DNA of 64,000 nucleotides. Source: Paraphotobacterium marinum. Its GTDB lineage: Bacteria; Pseudomonadota; Gammaproteobacteria; Enterobacterales; Vibrionaceae. The stretch is taken from assembly GCF_002216855.1 (NCBI RefSeq), contig NZ_CP022355.1, positions 434,001 to 498,000 on the forward strand, written 5' to 3'. A program made the translations under genes and the position numbers. Below are positions 56,425 to 64,000 of this stretch, one piece after another (within the stretch, counting starts at the first letter, position 1; every line of letters starts with the position of its first letter). The notes beneath the pieces are model-generated. The model made no database searches. It saw only the letters and a program-made list of their open reading frames with translations, and had not been told where the DNA came from.

Positions 56425-58616
56425 ATGAAAATCAAAAATAAAGTTGTGAATGTGGCGCTTCCTATCCCATTGAAACAATGCTTTCAATATATTAACTGTT
56501 CTGAAAAGAATGATATTATTGGATACTCAGTTTCTGTTCCTTTTGGGAAAAGAGTTCTCAAAGGTATCGTTATAAGTGAGGTTAATACCCCAATCACTAA
56601 AAATTTGAAAACAATTCTAGAAGTAATTGGGAGCCTTCCTTATTACTCACAAAAAGAAATTGATTTTTTTTTCTAATAGCAAAATATTATCATTACCCAC
56701 TAGGTCAGTTAATATCAAAAATACTTCCCATTCAAGTTGACAATCAAATACCGATTATCAAAGAGTATAGTTTAAATAAAGATCTAACTAATCATCTAAA
56801 CTTAATACCCAAAAGAGCTTTTAAGCAACAGCAAATAATCAACTATTTAATGACAAATAAAGTTTATCACTCAAATTCAAAACAATTTAAAAAAGACTTT
56901 CCGATTATTAAAAAGTTAATTGATAAAAACATTATTGTGTATACAAAATTCGAACATAAAGTTGAAGAAATCAAAAAAATCGACAAAGCTGATATTATTA
57001 ACTCAACAAATAAGGTTTACTTAAATCAGGAACAAAAACATGCTATTGATTCGATAGACCATTTTAATCTTTTTCAAGTATATTTACTTTATGGTATAAC
57101 CGGTTCTGGTAAGACAGAAGTCTTCTTAAATTTAATAGAAAAAGTTCTTCTAAATAACAAAAAAATCATCTATTTAGTACCTGAAATTGGATTAATTCCA
57201 CAAACAAAACATAGAATTCAAAAGAGATTCAACTGCCCAGTTTATGATTACCACTCTGAAATAAGAGTCTCTGAAAAAAAATTAATTATAAATGAATGTA
57301 AAACAAGAAAACCATTAATTATTGTAGGAACAAGATCCACAATTTTTCTTTCGATAAATGATTTAGGTATGATAATAATTGATGAAGAACATGATTCCTC
57401 ATATAAACAACAAGATTCATTTCGTTACAATGCAAGAGATATAGGAATACTTAAAGCTAAAATTTACAATATTCCTGTTGTTTTAGGATCCGCAACACCA
57501 TCATTAGAAAGTCTTAACAACGTCAAACAAAATAAATATAAATTATTAACTCTATTAAAAAGAGCATCAAACCTTGAGTTACCAAGGATAACGATTTATG
57601 ACATTAAAAATACATTTAATAAATCTGGTATATCTGATTTTTTATTAAATAAAATTAAAATACACATCAATAACAATAAGCAAGTATTAGTATTTTTAAA
57701 TAAAAAAGGATTTTCTGACTCGTTAATTTGTAACGAATGTGGATGGATCAGTGAGTGTGAAAGATGTGAAAAATTCTATACACTATATATGAACAGTAAA
57801 AAATTAAAGTGTAATTATTGCTTGCATGAAAAACCTATTGATATCCAATGCCTTTCCTGTGGCTCAACACAACTACATCCTTTGGGCTTTGGAACAGAGC
57901 AAGTACAAAAATATTTGGAAGAAAGCTTTCCAAACAAGAAAGTTATACGCCTGGATGGTGAAAGTACAAAAGATAAATCAAAATTTTTAAATACTCTAAA
58001 AGATATAGAAAATAAAAATTATGATATTATTATTGGAACTCAATTAATTACCAAGGGACATCACTTTAAACATGTTACTCTCTCTGCATTAGTGAATGTG
58101 GATTCAGCTCTTTTTAGTAATGATTTTCGTGCAATTGAAAAATTAAATCAGCAAGTAATACAGGTCTCTGGCAGGGCCGGAAGAGAGTCTTTTAAAAGCG
58201 AGGTTATAATACAAACACACTTTCCCGAACATTCTTTTTTTTCAATTATTAAACAACAAAATTATCTGGATATTTCAAAAAACTTACTAAAAGAAAGAGA
58301 GATATATAATCTACCACCATTTAGTAATCACATAATATATCGCTCAAAATCAATTAATAGCGATGAAAGTTATGAATATTTAATGATTTTAAAAAGTTTT
58401 ATTAATAAACAAAATAAAAACATATTAACTTTAGGACCGTCCCCTGCTAGTATTAGAAAGAAGGCTGGATTATATCGATGGTTGCTAATTTTACAACATG
58501 ATAAAAAGAGTGAACTTTTTAAAGTAATTAATGAAGTTGAGCTTTTTATTTCAAGGAATAATTTAAAAAATAAAGTTAAATCCTCTATAGATATTGACCC
58601 TCTTGAATCAACCTGA
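56425..58616 (+). pseudogene. priA: Primosomal replication helicase PriA, frame interrupted
   Basis: PriA restarts stalled replication forks. The first part (56425-56676) is the 3' DNA-end binding domain (VNVALPIPLKQCFQY, SVPFGKRVLKGIV). The frame stops at a run of nine T bases (56664-56672). One extra T continues it as FLIAKYYHYPLGQLISKILP, and the rest follows with Walker A GITGSGKTEVF, DEEHDSSYKQQDS, the eight zinc cysteines (CNEC, CERC, CNYC, CLSC) and QVSGRAGR. The repaired protein is 730 aa, against 732 in E. coli. Since PriA is close to essential, a sequencing error or slippage at T TTT TTC is more likely than loss. Confidence 0.92.
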
Positions 58617-58640
58617 TATTAATTAAGAAATGGACGAGAA

Positions 58641-59165
58641 ATGAATAAAAGAAAACAAACAAAAAAAGCATATACTATTAACAAAAAAGTTTTCTATGTT
58701 TTTTTAATTTTATTATTGATGGTAATTTATATAATTGGAAAGAGCGTTTTTAAAGACACTAAAAATAAAACATCTGATGTTAACTCAATTAAAATTAAAA
58801 ATACAGACATTGTAAACGATAATTCTAATAAAGTTCCTTCTCCTCCAGTATCAAAGTTTAATTATGCCCAGACCTTAAAGAATAAAGTTGTTGATGTTCA
58901 AGTAGATAATAAAGTAGTATATGATTCAAGACCTTATATTATTCAATGTGCAGCTTTCAAAAGTAAAAAACAAGCAGAACAATTAAAAGCTAAAATTCAA
59001 TCAATAACACAAAATGTATCTATAAAACAAACAACATCAAAAACAACATCTACAATTTGGTATAAAGTTTTAATTGGTCCCTATAAAGGAAGAAGGTTGG
59101 CACAAAATGATGCCCATCTACTCAGTCGTAATAAAATTCGTGGTTGTTTGATGATTGCACAATAA
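58641..59165 (+). CDS. ftsN: Cell division protein FtsN (SPOR domain)
   Basis: FtsN triggers septal peptidoglycan synthesis. The 174 aa product has a short basic cytoplasmic tail (MNKRKQTKKAY), one membrane helix (about 18-35), an Asn/Lys-rich linker and a C-terminal SPOR domain (about 98-174) with YIIQCAAFKSKKQAEQLKAKI and WYKVLIGPYKGRRLAQNDAH. It is much shorter than E. coli FtsN (319 aa), mostly through loss of linker. It lies between priA and hslV, the usual order. Confidence 0.93.
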   Translation: MNKRKQTKKAYTINKKVFYVFLILLLMVIYIIGKSVFKDTKNKTSDVNSIKIKNTDIVNDNSNKVPSPPVSKFNYAQTLKNKVVDVQVDNKVVYDSRPYIIQCAAFKSKKQAEQLKAKIQSITQNVSIKQTTSKTTSTIWYKVLIGPYKGRRLAQNDAHLLSRNKIRGCLMIAQ

Positions 59166-59178
59166 TTTAAAGATTAGG

Positions 59179-59207
59179 GTTGAATTGCTCAAGAATACCC
59201 CCACTAT
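59179..59207 (+). promoter_or_regulatory. Heat-shock (sigma-32) promoter of hslVU
   Basis: GTTGAA (59179-59184) followed after 14 bases by CCCCACTAT (59199-59207) fits the sigma-32 pattern CTTGAA and CCCCATnT, about 40 bases before the hslV start. hslVU is a classical sigma-32 operon. Confidence 0.65.
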
Positions 59208-59248
59208 CTTAATTATAGTTTCTTCTTATTTATATATTGGAGTAATCA

Positions 59249-59773
59249 ATGACAACAATTGTATCAGTTCGACGAAATAATCAAGTCGTAATAGCAGGTG
59301 ATGGACAAGTTTCTCTTGGCAACACAGTAATGAAAGGAAATGCTAAAAAAGTACGAAGATTATACAACAACAAAGTTATTGCTGGTTTTGCCGGTGGTAC
59401 AGCAGATGCCTTTACTTTATTTGAGCGATTTGAACGTAAATTGGAGATGCATCAAGGTCATCTTCTAAAATCAGCTGTCGAATTAGCTAAAGATTGGAGA
59501 ACAGATCGAATGCTAAGAAGGCTAGAGGCTCTCTTGGCAGTAGCAGATGAAGAATGTTCTTTAATTATTACTGGGAATGGGGATGTTTTACAACCAGAAA
59601 ATGATTTAATAGCTATTGGATCCGGAGGAAATTATGCACAATCTGCAGCAACAGCTCTCCTTGAAAATACTGAATTAGGTGCAAGTGAAATTGCAAAAAA
59701 ATCATTAAAAATAGCTGGTGATATTTGTGTTTTTACCAACCAGTTTCATACTGTTGAAGAAATTAATTATTAA
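59249..59773 (+). CDS. hslV: ATP-dependent protease subunit HslV
   Basis: The threonine peptidase of the HslVU protease. The 174 aa product begins [20 protein letters not shown], where Thr2 becomes the catalytic N-terminal residue after Met removal, and contains [25 protein letters not shown] and the C-terminal NQFHTVEEI segment. A GGAG site lies seven bases before the ATG. It is 12 bases upstream of hslU. Confidence 0.98.
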   Translation: MTTIVSVRRNNQVVIAGDGQVSLGNTVMKGNAKKVRRLYNNKVIAGFAGGTADAFTLFERFERKLEMHQGHLLKSAVELAKDWRTDRMLRRLEALLAVADEECSLIITGNGDVLQPENDLIAIGSGGNYAQSAATALLENTELGASEIAKKSLKIAGDICVFTNQFHTVEEINY

Positions 59774-59785
59774 TAAGGAGTAATT

Positions 59786-61117
59786 ATGTCTGAAATGACT
59801 CCAAGAGAGATTGTTCACGAATTAAATCGCCACATTATTGGACAAGATAAAGCAAAAAGAGCCGTGGCAATAGCCTTACGTAATAGATGGAGAAGGATGC
59901 AGCTAAATGAAGATTTAAGACAAGAAGTTACCCCTAAAAATATTTTAATGATAGGGCCTACTGGTGTAGGAAAAACAGAAATAGCTCGCAGATTAGCTAA
60001 ATTAGCAAATGCACCATTCATAAAAGTTGAGGCTACAAAATTTACTGAAGTCGGTTATGTAGGTAAAGAGGTTGAAACTATTATCAGAGATCTTACTGAT
60101 GTATCAGTAAAAATCACTCATCAAGAAGCAACTAAAAAAGTTAGGCATCGTGCGGAAGATATCGCAGAAGAGAAAATACTTGATGCCCTTATCCCACCAG
60201 CAAAGGATGACTGGTCCAAGAAAGAAAGTTCAGATGATAGTTCAAAAGCAAGACAAGTTTTTAGAAAAAAACTTCGTGAAGGTCAGCTTGATGATAAAGA
60301 GATCGAAATCGATATTGCTGCGCCTCAAATGGGTGTTGAAATTATGTCACCTCCAGGTATGGAAGAGATGACAAACCAACTTCAAGGTATGTTTCAAAAT
60401 TTAGCTGGTAATACTTCCAAAAAAAAGAAATTAAAAATAAAAGATGCATTAAAACTAAAAACTGAAGAAGAAGCTGCCAAATTAATCAATCAAGAAGAAC
60501 TCAAAGAGTCTGCCATTCAGTCAGTTGAAAACAATGGAATAGTATTTATTGATGAAATAGATAAAATTTGTAAAAGAGGAGATTCCTCCGGACCCGATGT
60601 TTCCAGAGAAGGAGTACAAAGAGACTTGTTGCCTTTAGTTGAAGGAAGTACTGTATCCACTAAACACGGTATGGTTAAAACAGATCATATTTTATTCATT
60701 GCCTCTGGAGCATTCCAAGTAGCAAAACCGTCTGATTTAATCCCTGAGCTTCAAGGAAGGTTACCAATAAGGGTTGAGCTTGAAGCTCTTTCAAGTAATG
60801 ACTTTAAAAGAATACTAACAGAGCCGAAAGCATCATTAACAGCTCAGGCAAAGGCGTTGATGAAAACTGAGAATCTTGAAATTAACTTTACAGAAGACGG
60901 TATTCAGAAATTAGCTGAATCAGCTTGGCAAGTAAATGAAAAAACAGAAAATATTGGAGCAAGAAGACTACATACAGTTATGGAAAGAGTTCTTGATGAA
61001 TTATCCTATAATGCAACTGAAAAGTCTGGAGAATCTATTCAAATAGATGAGAAATTTGTAGAAGCACAACTGAATGATTTAGTTGCTGATGAAGATCTAA
61101 GTCGTTTTATTCTTTAA
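59786..61117 (+). CDS. hslU: ATP-dependent protease ATPase subunit HslU
   Basis: The AAA+ unfoldase partner of HslV. The 443 aa protein matches E. coli (443), with [21 protein letters not shown], Walker [12 protein letters not shown] (about 57-67), GYVGKEVE, Walker [10 protein letters not shown], the sensor region GRLPIRVEL and the C-terminal DLSRFIL that docks into HslV. The inserted I domain (about 110-245) carries [18 protein letters not shown]. Confidence 0.98.
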   Translation: MSEMTPREIVHELNRHIIGQDKAKRAVAIALRNRWRRMQLNEDLRQEVTPKNILMIGPTGVGKTEIARRLAKLANAPFIKVEATKFTEVGYVGKEVETIIRDLTDVSVKITHQEATKKVRHRAEDIAEEKILDALIPPAKDDWSKKESSDDSSKARQVFRKKLREGQLDDKEIEIDIAAPQMGVEIMSPPGMEEMTNQLQGMFQNLAGNTSKKKKLKIKDALKLKTEEEAAKLINQEELKESAIQSVENNGIVFIDEIDKICKRGDSSGPDVSREGVQRDLLPLVEGSTVSTKHGMVKTDHILFIASGAFQVAKPSDLIPELQGRLPIRVELEALSSNDFKRILTEPKASLTAQAKALMKTENLEINFTEDGIQKLAESAWQVNEKTENIGARRLHTVMERVLDELSYNATEKSGESIQIDEKFVEAQLNDLVADEDLSRFIL

Positions 61118-61125
61118 CTTTTTAT

Positions 61126-61149
61126 AGCCCAACCAAAACTTATTGGGCT
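61126..61149 (+). terminator. Terminator of hslVU
   Basis: AGCCCAA/TTGGGCT with a ten-base loop starts nine bases after the hslU stop. The following AATTTAG is only partly T-rich. Confidence 0.65.
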
Positions 61150-61219
61150 AATTTAGTTATTGCAATGAATAATATTATGTATATACTAAATTTTATAGTT
61201 TATTTTTATTTATTTAATT

Positions 61220-61705
61220 ATGGAATATAATACTTCTGAAATATGTGATATTTATTTGGATCAGGTCGATGTAGTTGAGCCTATTTTTAATAGTTACGGC
61301 GGAAGAGACTCATTCGCTGGTATTATAACTACTGTTAAGTGTTTCGAAGATAATCAGGTACTCTATAACGTCTTAAATGAAGATGGAAGTGGCCGTGTGC
61401 TTTTAATTGATGCAGGTGGTTCACTAAGAAAAGCTATTCTTGATATTGATCTAGTCGAATTAGCATCCGATAATCAATGGGAAGGAATTGTAGTTTATGG
61501 CTGCGTTAGAAATGTTGATGAAATTCAACACTTAAATATCGGAATCCAAGCGTTAACTTCAATACCAGTTCTTGCAGATAATCAAGGCACTGGTGAAATT
61601 GATGTGCCTGTAAATTTTGGTGGAGTCACTTTTCTACCTGAGGATTATTTATATGCCGATAATACTGGAATAATTCTTTCTCCTGAAGCATTAGATCTTG
61701 AGTAA
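61220..61705 (+). CDS. rraA: Regulator of RNase E activity RraA
   Basis: RraA binds RNase E and lowers mRNA turnover. The 161 aa product (same as E. coli) has the family fold with [33 protein letters not shown] and [12 protein letters not shown]. It stands between hslU and zapB; menA, found here in some relatives, is absent. Confidence 0.95.
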   Translation: MEYNTSEICDIYLDQVDVVEPIFNSYGGRDSFAGIITTVKCFEDNQVLYNVLNEDGSGRVLLIDAGGSLRKAILDIDLVELASDNQWEGIVVYGCVRNVDEIQHLNIGIQALTSIPVLADNQGTGEIDVPVNFGGVTFLPEDYLYADNTGIILSPEALDLE

Positions 61706-61712
61706 AAATTAA

Positions 61713-61943
61713 TTAATCTACTTCTTCGAACTTATTCAAGAGAACTTTTAGTTTCTCTTGCCAGTCGCTCTGCTCTTTTCTCAACTTATTATTTTCTTCT
61801 TCTAATTGTTTCGCTTTATCAGCACATTGTTGTTGTAACTTTTTATTATCTTGTTTCAAATCTTCAATTTCCATATTTAAAAGAGAAATTGTATCAACTG
61901 CATTTTTAATTTTGTTTTCTAATTCATCTAAAATTTTGAGCAT
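61713..61943 (-). CDS. zapB: Cell division protein ZapB
   Basis: ZapB is a coiled-coil protein that stabilises the Z ring. From MLKILDELENKIKNAVDTIS the product is 76 aa and almost wholly heptad-repeat, with LLNMEIEDLKQDNKKLQQQC and WQEKLKVLLNKFEEVD at the C-terminus. The start at 61943 matches the family better than an ATG five codons earlier. It is convergent with rraA, with seven bases between stops. Confidence 0.93.
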   Translation of the reverse strand: MLKILDELENKIKNAVDTISLLNMEIEDLKQDNKKLQQQCADKAKQLEEENNKLRKEQSDWQEKLKVLLNKFEEVD

Positions 61944-62096
61944 AATAGTTCCTATCAAATATTTTAAATACTTTATAACACTTATTTATTAGAATATGAA
62001 ATAATTTTTAAACATCATTCATTAAATTTGTATTCTTAGATATTTATCACTTTTTTGTGTTAAAATAAATTTAAAAAAATCTTTAAAGAGGTAACA

Positions 62097-63071
62097 ATGA
62101 ACTTTGACCAAGCGATGATATTTACCCATGTAACAGAAAAAGCTGCCATTGCCACACTTCCATGGATTGGTAACGGAGATAAAAATAAAGCAGATGATGC
62201 TGCTGTTCAAGAAATGAGAAGGGTGTTAAATAATAGCAATATTAATGGCGAAATAGTTATCGGTGAGGGAGAAATTGATAATGCCCCAATGCTATATATT
62301 GGTGAAAAAGTTGGGAAAGGAGGTCCAGAAATAGATATAGCAGTTGATCCGATTGAAGGGACTAGAATGACTGCTTTAGGACAAAGTAATGCTGTTTGTG
62401 TTCTTGCTGCAGGAAAAAAAGACTCTCTATTAAAAGCTCCTGACATGTACATGGAAAAATTAGTTGTAAACTCGCTTGCAAAAGATCATATAGATATTAA
62501 TTTACCTATTGAGGAGAATATCAAAAAAGTATCAAGTGTTCTTCACAAAAAAATTGAAGATATGGTCATAACTATTCTCGATAAACCAAGACATCATCAC
62601 GTTATTCAAAAAATTAGAAATTTGGGAGCTAAAGTCTTTTTAATTCCAGATGGTGATGTTATTGCGTCTATTCAAATTTGTATGCAGAATATGCCTGGAG
62701 ATATTATGTACGGTATTGGAGGTGCTCCTGAAGGTGTTATTTCAGCAGCAGCGGTTCACTCTTTAGGTGGTAACATGCAGGCAAAACTAATACCACGTAA
62801 TAAAGTAAAGGGAGCTAACTTAGAAAATGATAAAATCAGTTTAGAAGAGATTAAAAGATGTAAAGAATTAAACTTAAAGACTGAATCTAAACTGCTGCTT
62901 TCAGATCTGGTTACTAGTTCATCTGTTTTATGCGCAGTTACAGGAATTACTAAAGGTGATATTCTTGACGGTGTATCAGTCGAAGAGAACATAGTAAAGG
63001 TTGATACTTTATTAATCATAGGAGAGACAAAATCTATACACCGAATTACCTCACAATATGAATTAAGTTAA
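62097..63071 (+). CDS. glpX: Fructose-1,6-bisphosphatase class II
   Basis: GlpX removes a phosphate from fructose 1,6-bisphosphate in gluconeogenesis. The 324 aa product (E. coli 336) has NGDKNKADDAAVQEMR, EIVIGEGEIDNAPMLY with metal-binding acids, VDPIEGTRMTALGQ, PDGDVIASI and YGIGGAPEGVISAAA. A GAGG site precedes the ATG. glpF and glpK, neighbours in E. coli, are absent, which fits a general gluconeogenic role rather than glycerol use. Confidence 0.96.
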   Translation: MNFDQAMIFTHVTEKAAIATLPWIGNGDKNKADDAAVQEMRRVLNNSNINGEIVIGEGEIDNAPMLYIGEKVGKGGPEIDIAVDPIEGTRMTALGQSNAVCVLAAGKKDSLLKAPDMYMEKLVVNSLAKDHIDINLPIEENIKKVSSVLHKKIEDMVITILDKPRHHHVIQKIRNLGAKVFLIPDGDVIASIQICMQNMPGDIMYGIGGAPEGVISAAAVHSLGGNMQAKLIPRNKVKGANLENDKISLEEIKRCKELNLKTESKLLLSDLVTSSSVLCAVTGITKGDILDGVSVEENIVKVDTLLIIGETKSIHRITSQYELS

Positions 63072-63092
63072 AAATTTTATAGGAGTATAAAT

Positions 63093-63842
63093 ATGTCAAA
63101 CTGGATTGAGGCAACTGTTGTTGAAAATTATAAATGGACACACAACCTTTTTTCTTTAAAGATTAAAGCTAACATTGATAAATTTATAGCTGGCCAGTAT
63201 ACAAAGTTGGGCTTGAAAATTGATGATAATATTATTCAAAGAGCTTATTCCTTTGTTAATAAACCTCAAAGCTCAACTTTAGAAATTTATATTACGACTG
63301 TTAATGATGGTTTATTATCCCCTCAATTAGAGAAATTACAAAAAAATGACAAAATCATGATTACTCAACATTCGAATGGTTTTTTTACGATAAATGAAGT
63401 TCCAAAGTCGAAAGATCTATGGATGATTGCTTCAGGAACTGCAATTGGACCATATTTATCTATATTAAATGACGATAGTCAAGAAGTCTGGCATAAATAT
63501 GAAAATATCTTTATAATTCACTCTGTTCGATATGGTGAAGATTTATCTTATCAAAAAGATTTTATGGCTATACAGAACAAAAAGCCACATGCCTTTAAAT
63601 ATATACCCTTCGTATCTAGAGAAGATTACCCTATCGGATTAAGAGGAAGAGTTACTACTGCTCTTGAAAATGGTGGTTTGGAGAGTTATGCGAATACTAT
63701 TATTTCGCCAGAAAACTCTCAAGTAATGCTTTGTGGTAATCCTGAACTTGTTAGAGATGCCAAAGCTTTATTAGAAAAAAAAGGACTTAGAAAAAACTTA
63801 AGAAGAAAACCTGGACACATTACCATGGAACATTATTGGTAA
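63093..63842 (+). CDS. fpr: Ferredoxin/flavodoxin-NADP reductase
   Basis: Fpr moves electrons between NADPH and ferredoxin or flavodoxin with FAD. The 249 aa product (E. coli 248) has the FAD motif RAYSFVNKP (about 50-58), the pyridine-nucleotide motif ASGTAIGPYLSIL (about 113-125), MLCGNPELVRDAKALLEKKGL and the C-terminal ITMEHYW whose aromatic end stacks on the flavin. It lies 21 bases after glpX. Bfd in the same window is a possible partner. Confidence 0.95.
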   Translation: MSNWIEATVVENYKWTHNLFSLKIKANIDKFIAGQYTKLGLKIDDNIIQRAYSFVNKPQSSTLEIYITTVNDGLLSPQLEKLQKNDKIMITQHSNGFFTINEVPKSKDLWMIASGTAIGPYLSILNDDSQEVWHKYENIFIIHSVRYGEDLSYQKDFMAIQNKKPHAFKYIPFVSREDYPIGLRGRVTTALENGGLESYANTIISPENSQVMLCGNPELVRDAKALLEKKGLRKNLRRKPGHITMEHYW

Positions 63843-63872
63843 TTTAATTTAACATATTGGGAGAAACGAATA

Positions 63873-64000
63873 ATGCAAAAAAATTTAGTTATGGGTAACT
63901 GGAAATTAAATGGAAATAAAAATGAAATTCATACTTTTCTGAATGACTTAAATCTAATTATTCAGGGGTATGATAAATGTGAAGTTTCAGTAGCATTTCC
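63873..64000 (+). CDS. tpiA: Triosephosphate isomerase, 5' part cut by the window end
   Basis: The first 42 codons read MQKNLVMGNWKLNGNKNEIH, with the active-site Asn and Lys of the NWKLNG motif, and end in CEVSVAF as expected for the next strand. A GGGAG site lies about eight bases before the ATG. It follows fpr by 30 bases, the conserved fpr-tpiA order. Confidence 0.93.
   Translation, partial: MQKNLVMGNWKLNGNKNEIHTFLNDLNLIIQGYDKCEVSVAF

Overview
The window is a chromosomal stretch of an AT-rich gammaproteobacterium, and the best fit is a reduced or host-associated relative of the Vibrionaceae. The base composition is strongly AT-biased by eye and intergenic DNA is full of A/T runs. Signs of a vibrio relative, judged from remembered families and gene orders: a PadR-family AphA-like regulator beside ppc; CRP and EF-G sequences of vibrio type; the neighbourhood ssb-uvrA-class V aminotransferase-lysC-metH; and argD-astA-astD-DUF1338 beside crp. 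No species can be named from sequence alone. I saw no insertion sequence, prophage, CRISPR array, rRNA or tRNA.

Layout. 1-10.6 kb: ssb, uvrA, a class V aminotransferase, lysC behind a lysine riboswitch, and metH. 10.7-13.5 kb: a ketone-body block (acetoacetate decarboxylase, patatin-like protein, 3-hydroxybutyrate dehydrogenase). 13.7-14.7 kb: metA with MetJ boxes. 14.7-28.4 kb: the alpha, spc and S10 ribosomal operons, all on the minus strand, including short rpmJ and rpmD. 28.6-33.4 kb: bfd and the str operon (tuf, fusA, rpsG, rpsL). 33.4-36.9 kb: tusBCD, fkpA, slyX, yheV, yheU and crp. 36.9-47.4 kb: a long minus-strand train running aroK-aroB-dam-rpe-trpS-pabA-galE-argD-astA-astD-DUF1338. 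47.7-53.5 kb: mrcA, ppc and the aphA-like gene. 53.5-56.2 kb: metF-metB divergent from metJ, then rpmE. 56.4-64 kb: priA-ftsN-hslVU-rraA, zapB, glpX-fpr-tpiA (tpiA cut by the window end).

How the genes work together. Translation dominates (23 ribosomal proteins, two elongation factors, SecY, RpoA, TusBCD). Methionine synthesis is well represented (metA, metB, metF, metH and the repressor metJ with operators at two loci), and lysine feeds back on lysC through a riboswitch. Envelope and division genes (mrcA, ftsN, zapB, fkpA), repair and replication genes (ssb, uvrA, priA, dam) and central carbon genes (ppc, glpX, rpe, tpiA) fill the rest. Gene order is enterobacterial/vibrio-like, but several usual members are absent: metL, damX, gph, bfr, and the pil/hof genes between mrcA and aroK.

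The most striking observation is that six genes (class V aminotransferase, metH, astD, galE, aphA-like, priA) are broken by seven frameshifts. Every one is repaired by adding exactly one base to an A or T run of 5-9, giving near family-length proteins. This points to homopolymer under-calling in the sequence, or to real indels rescued by transcriptional or ribosomal slippage, rather than ordinary gene decay. Other items for a second look are regulatory: a large inverted repeat abutting the aphA start, a terminator-like hairpin in the rpmE leader, a terminator inside the str operon, a helically phased A-tract array before the hydroxybutyrate dehydrogenase gene, and an orphan perfect palindrome before metH.
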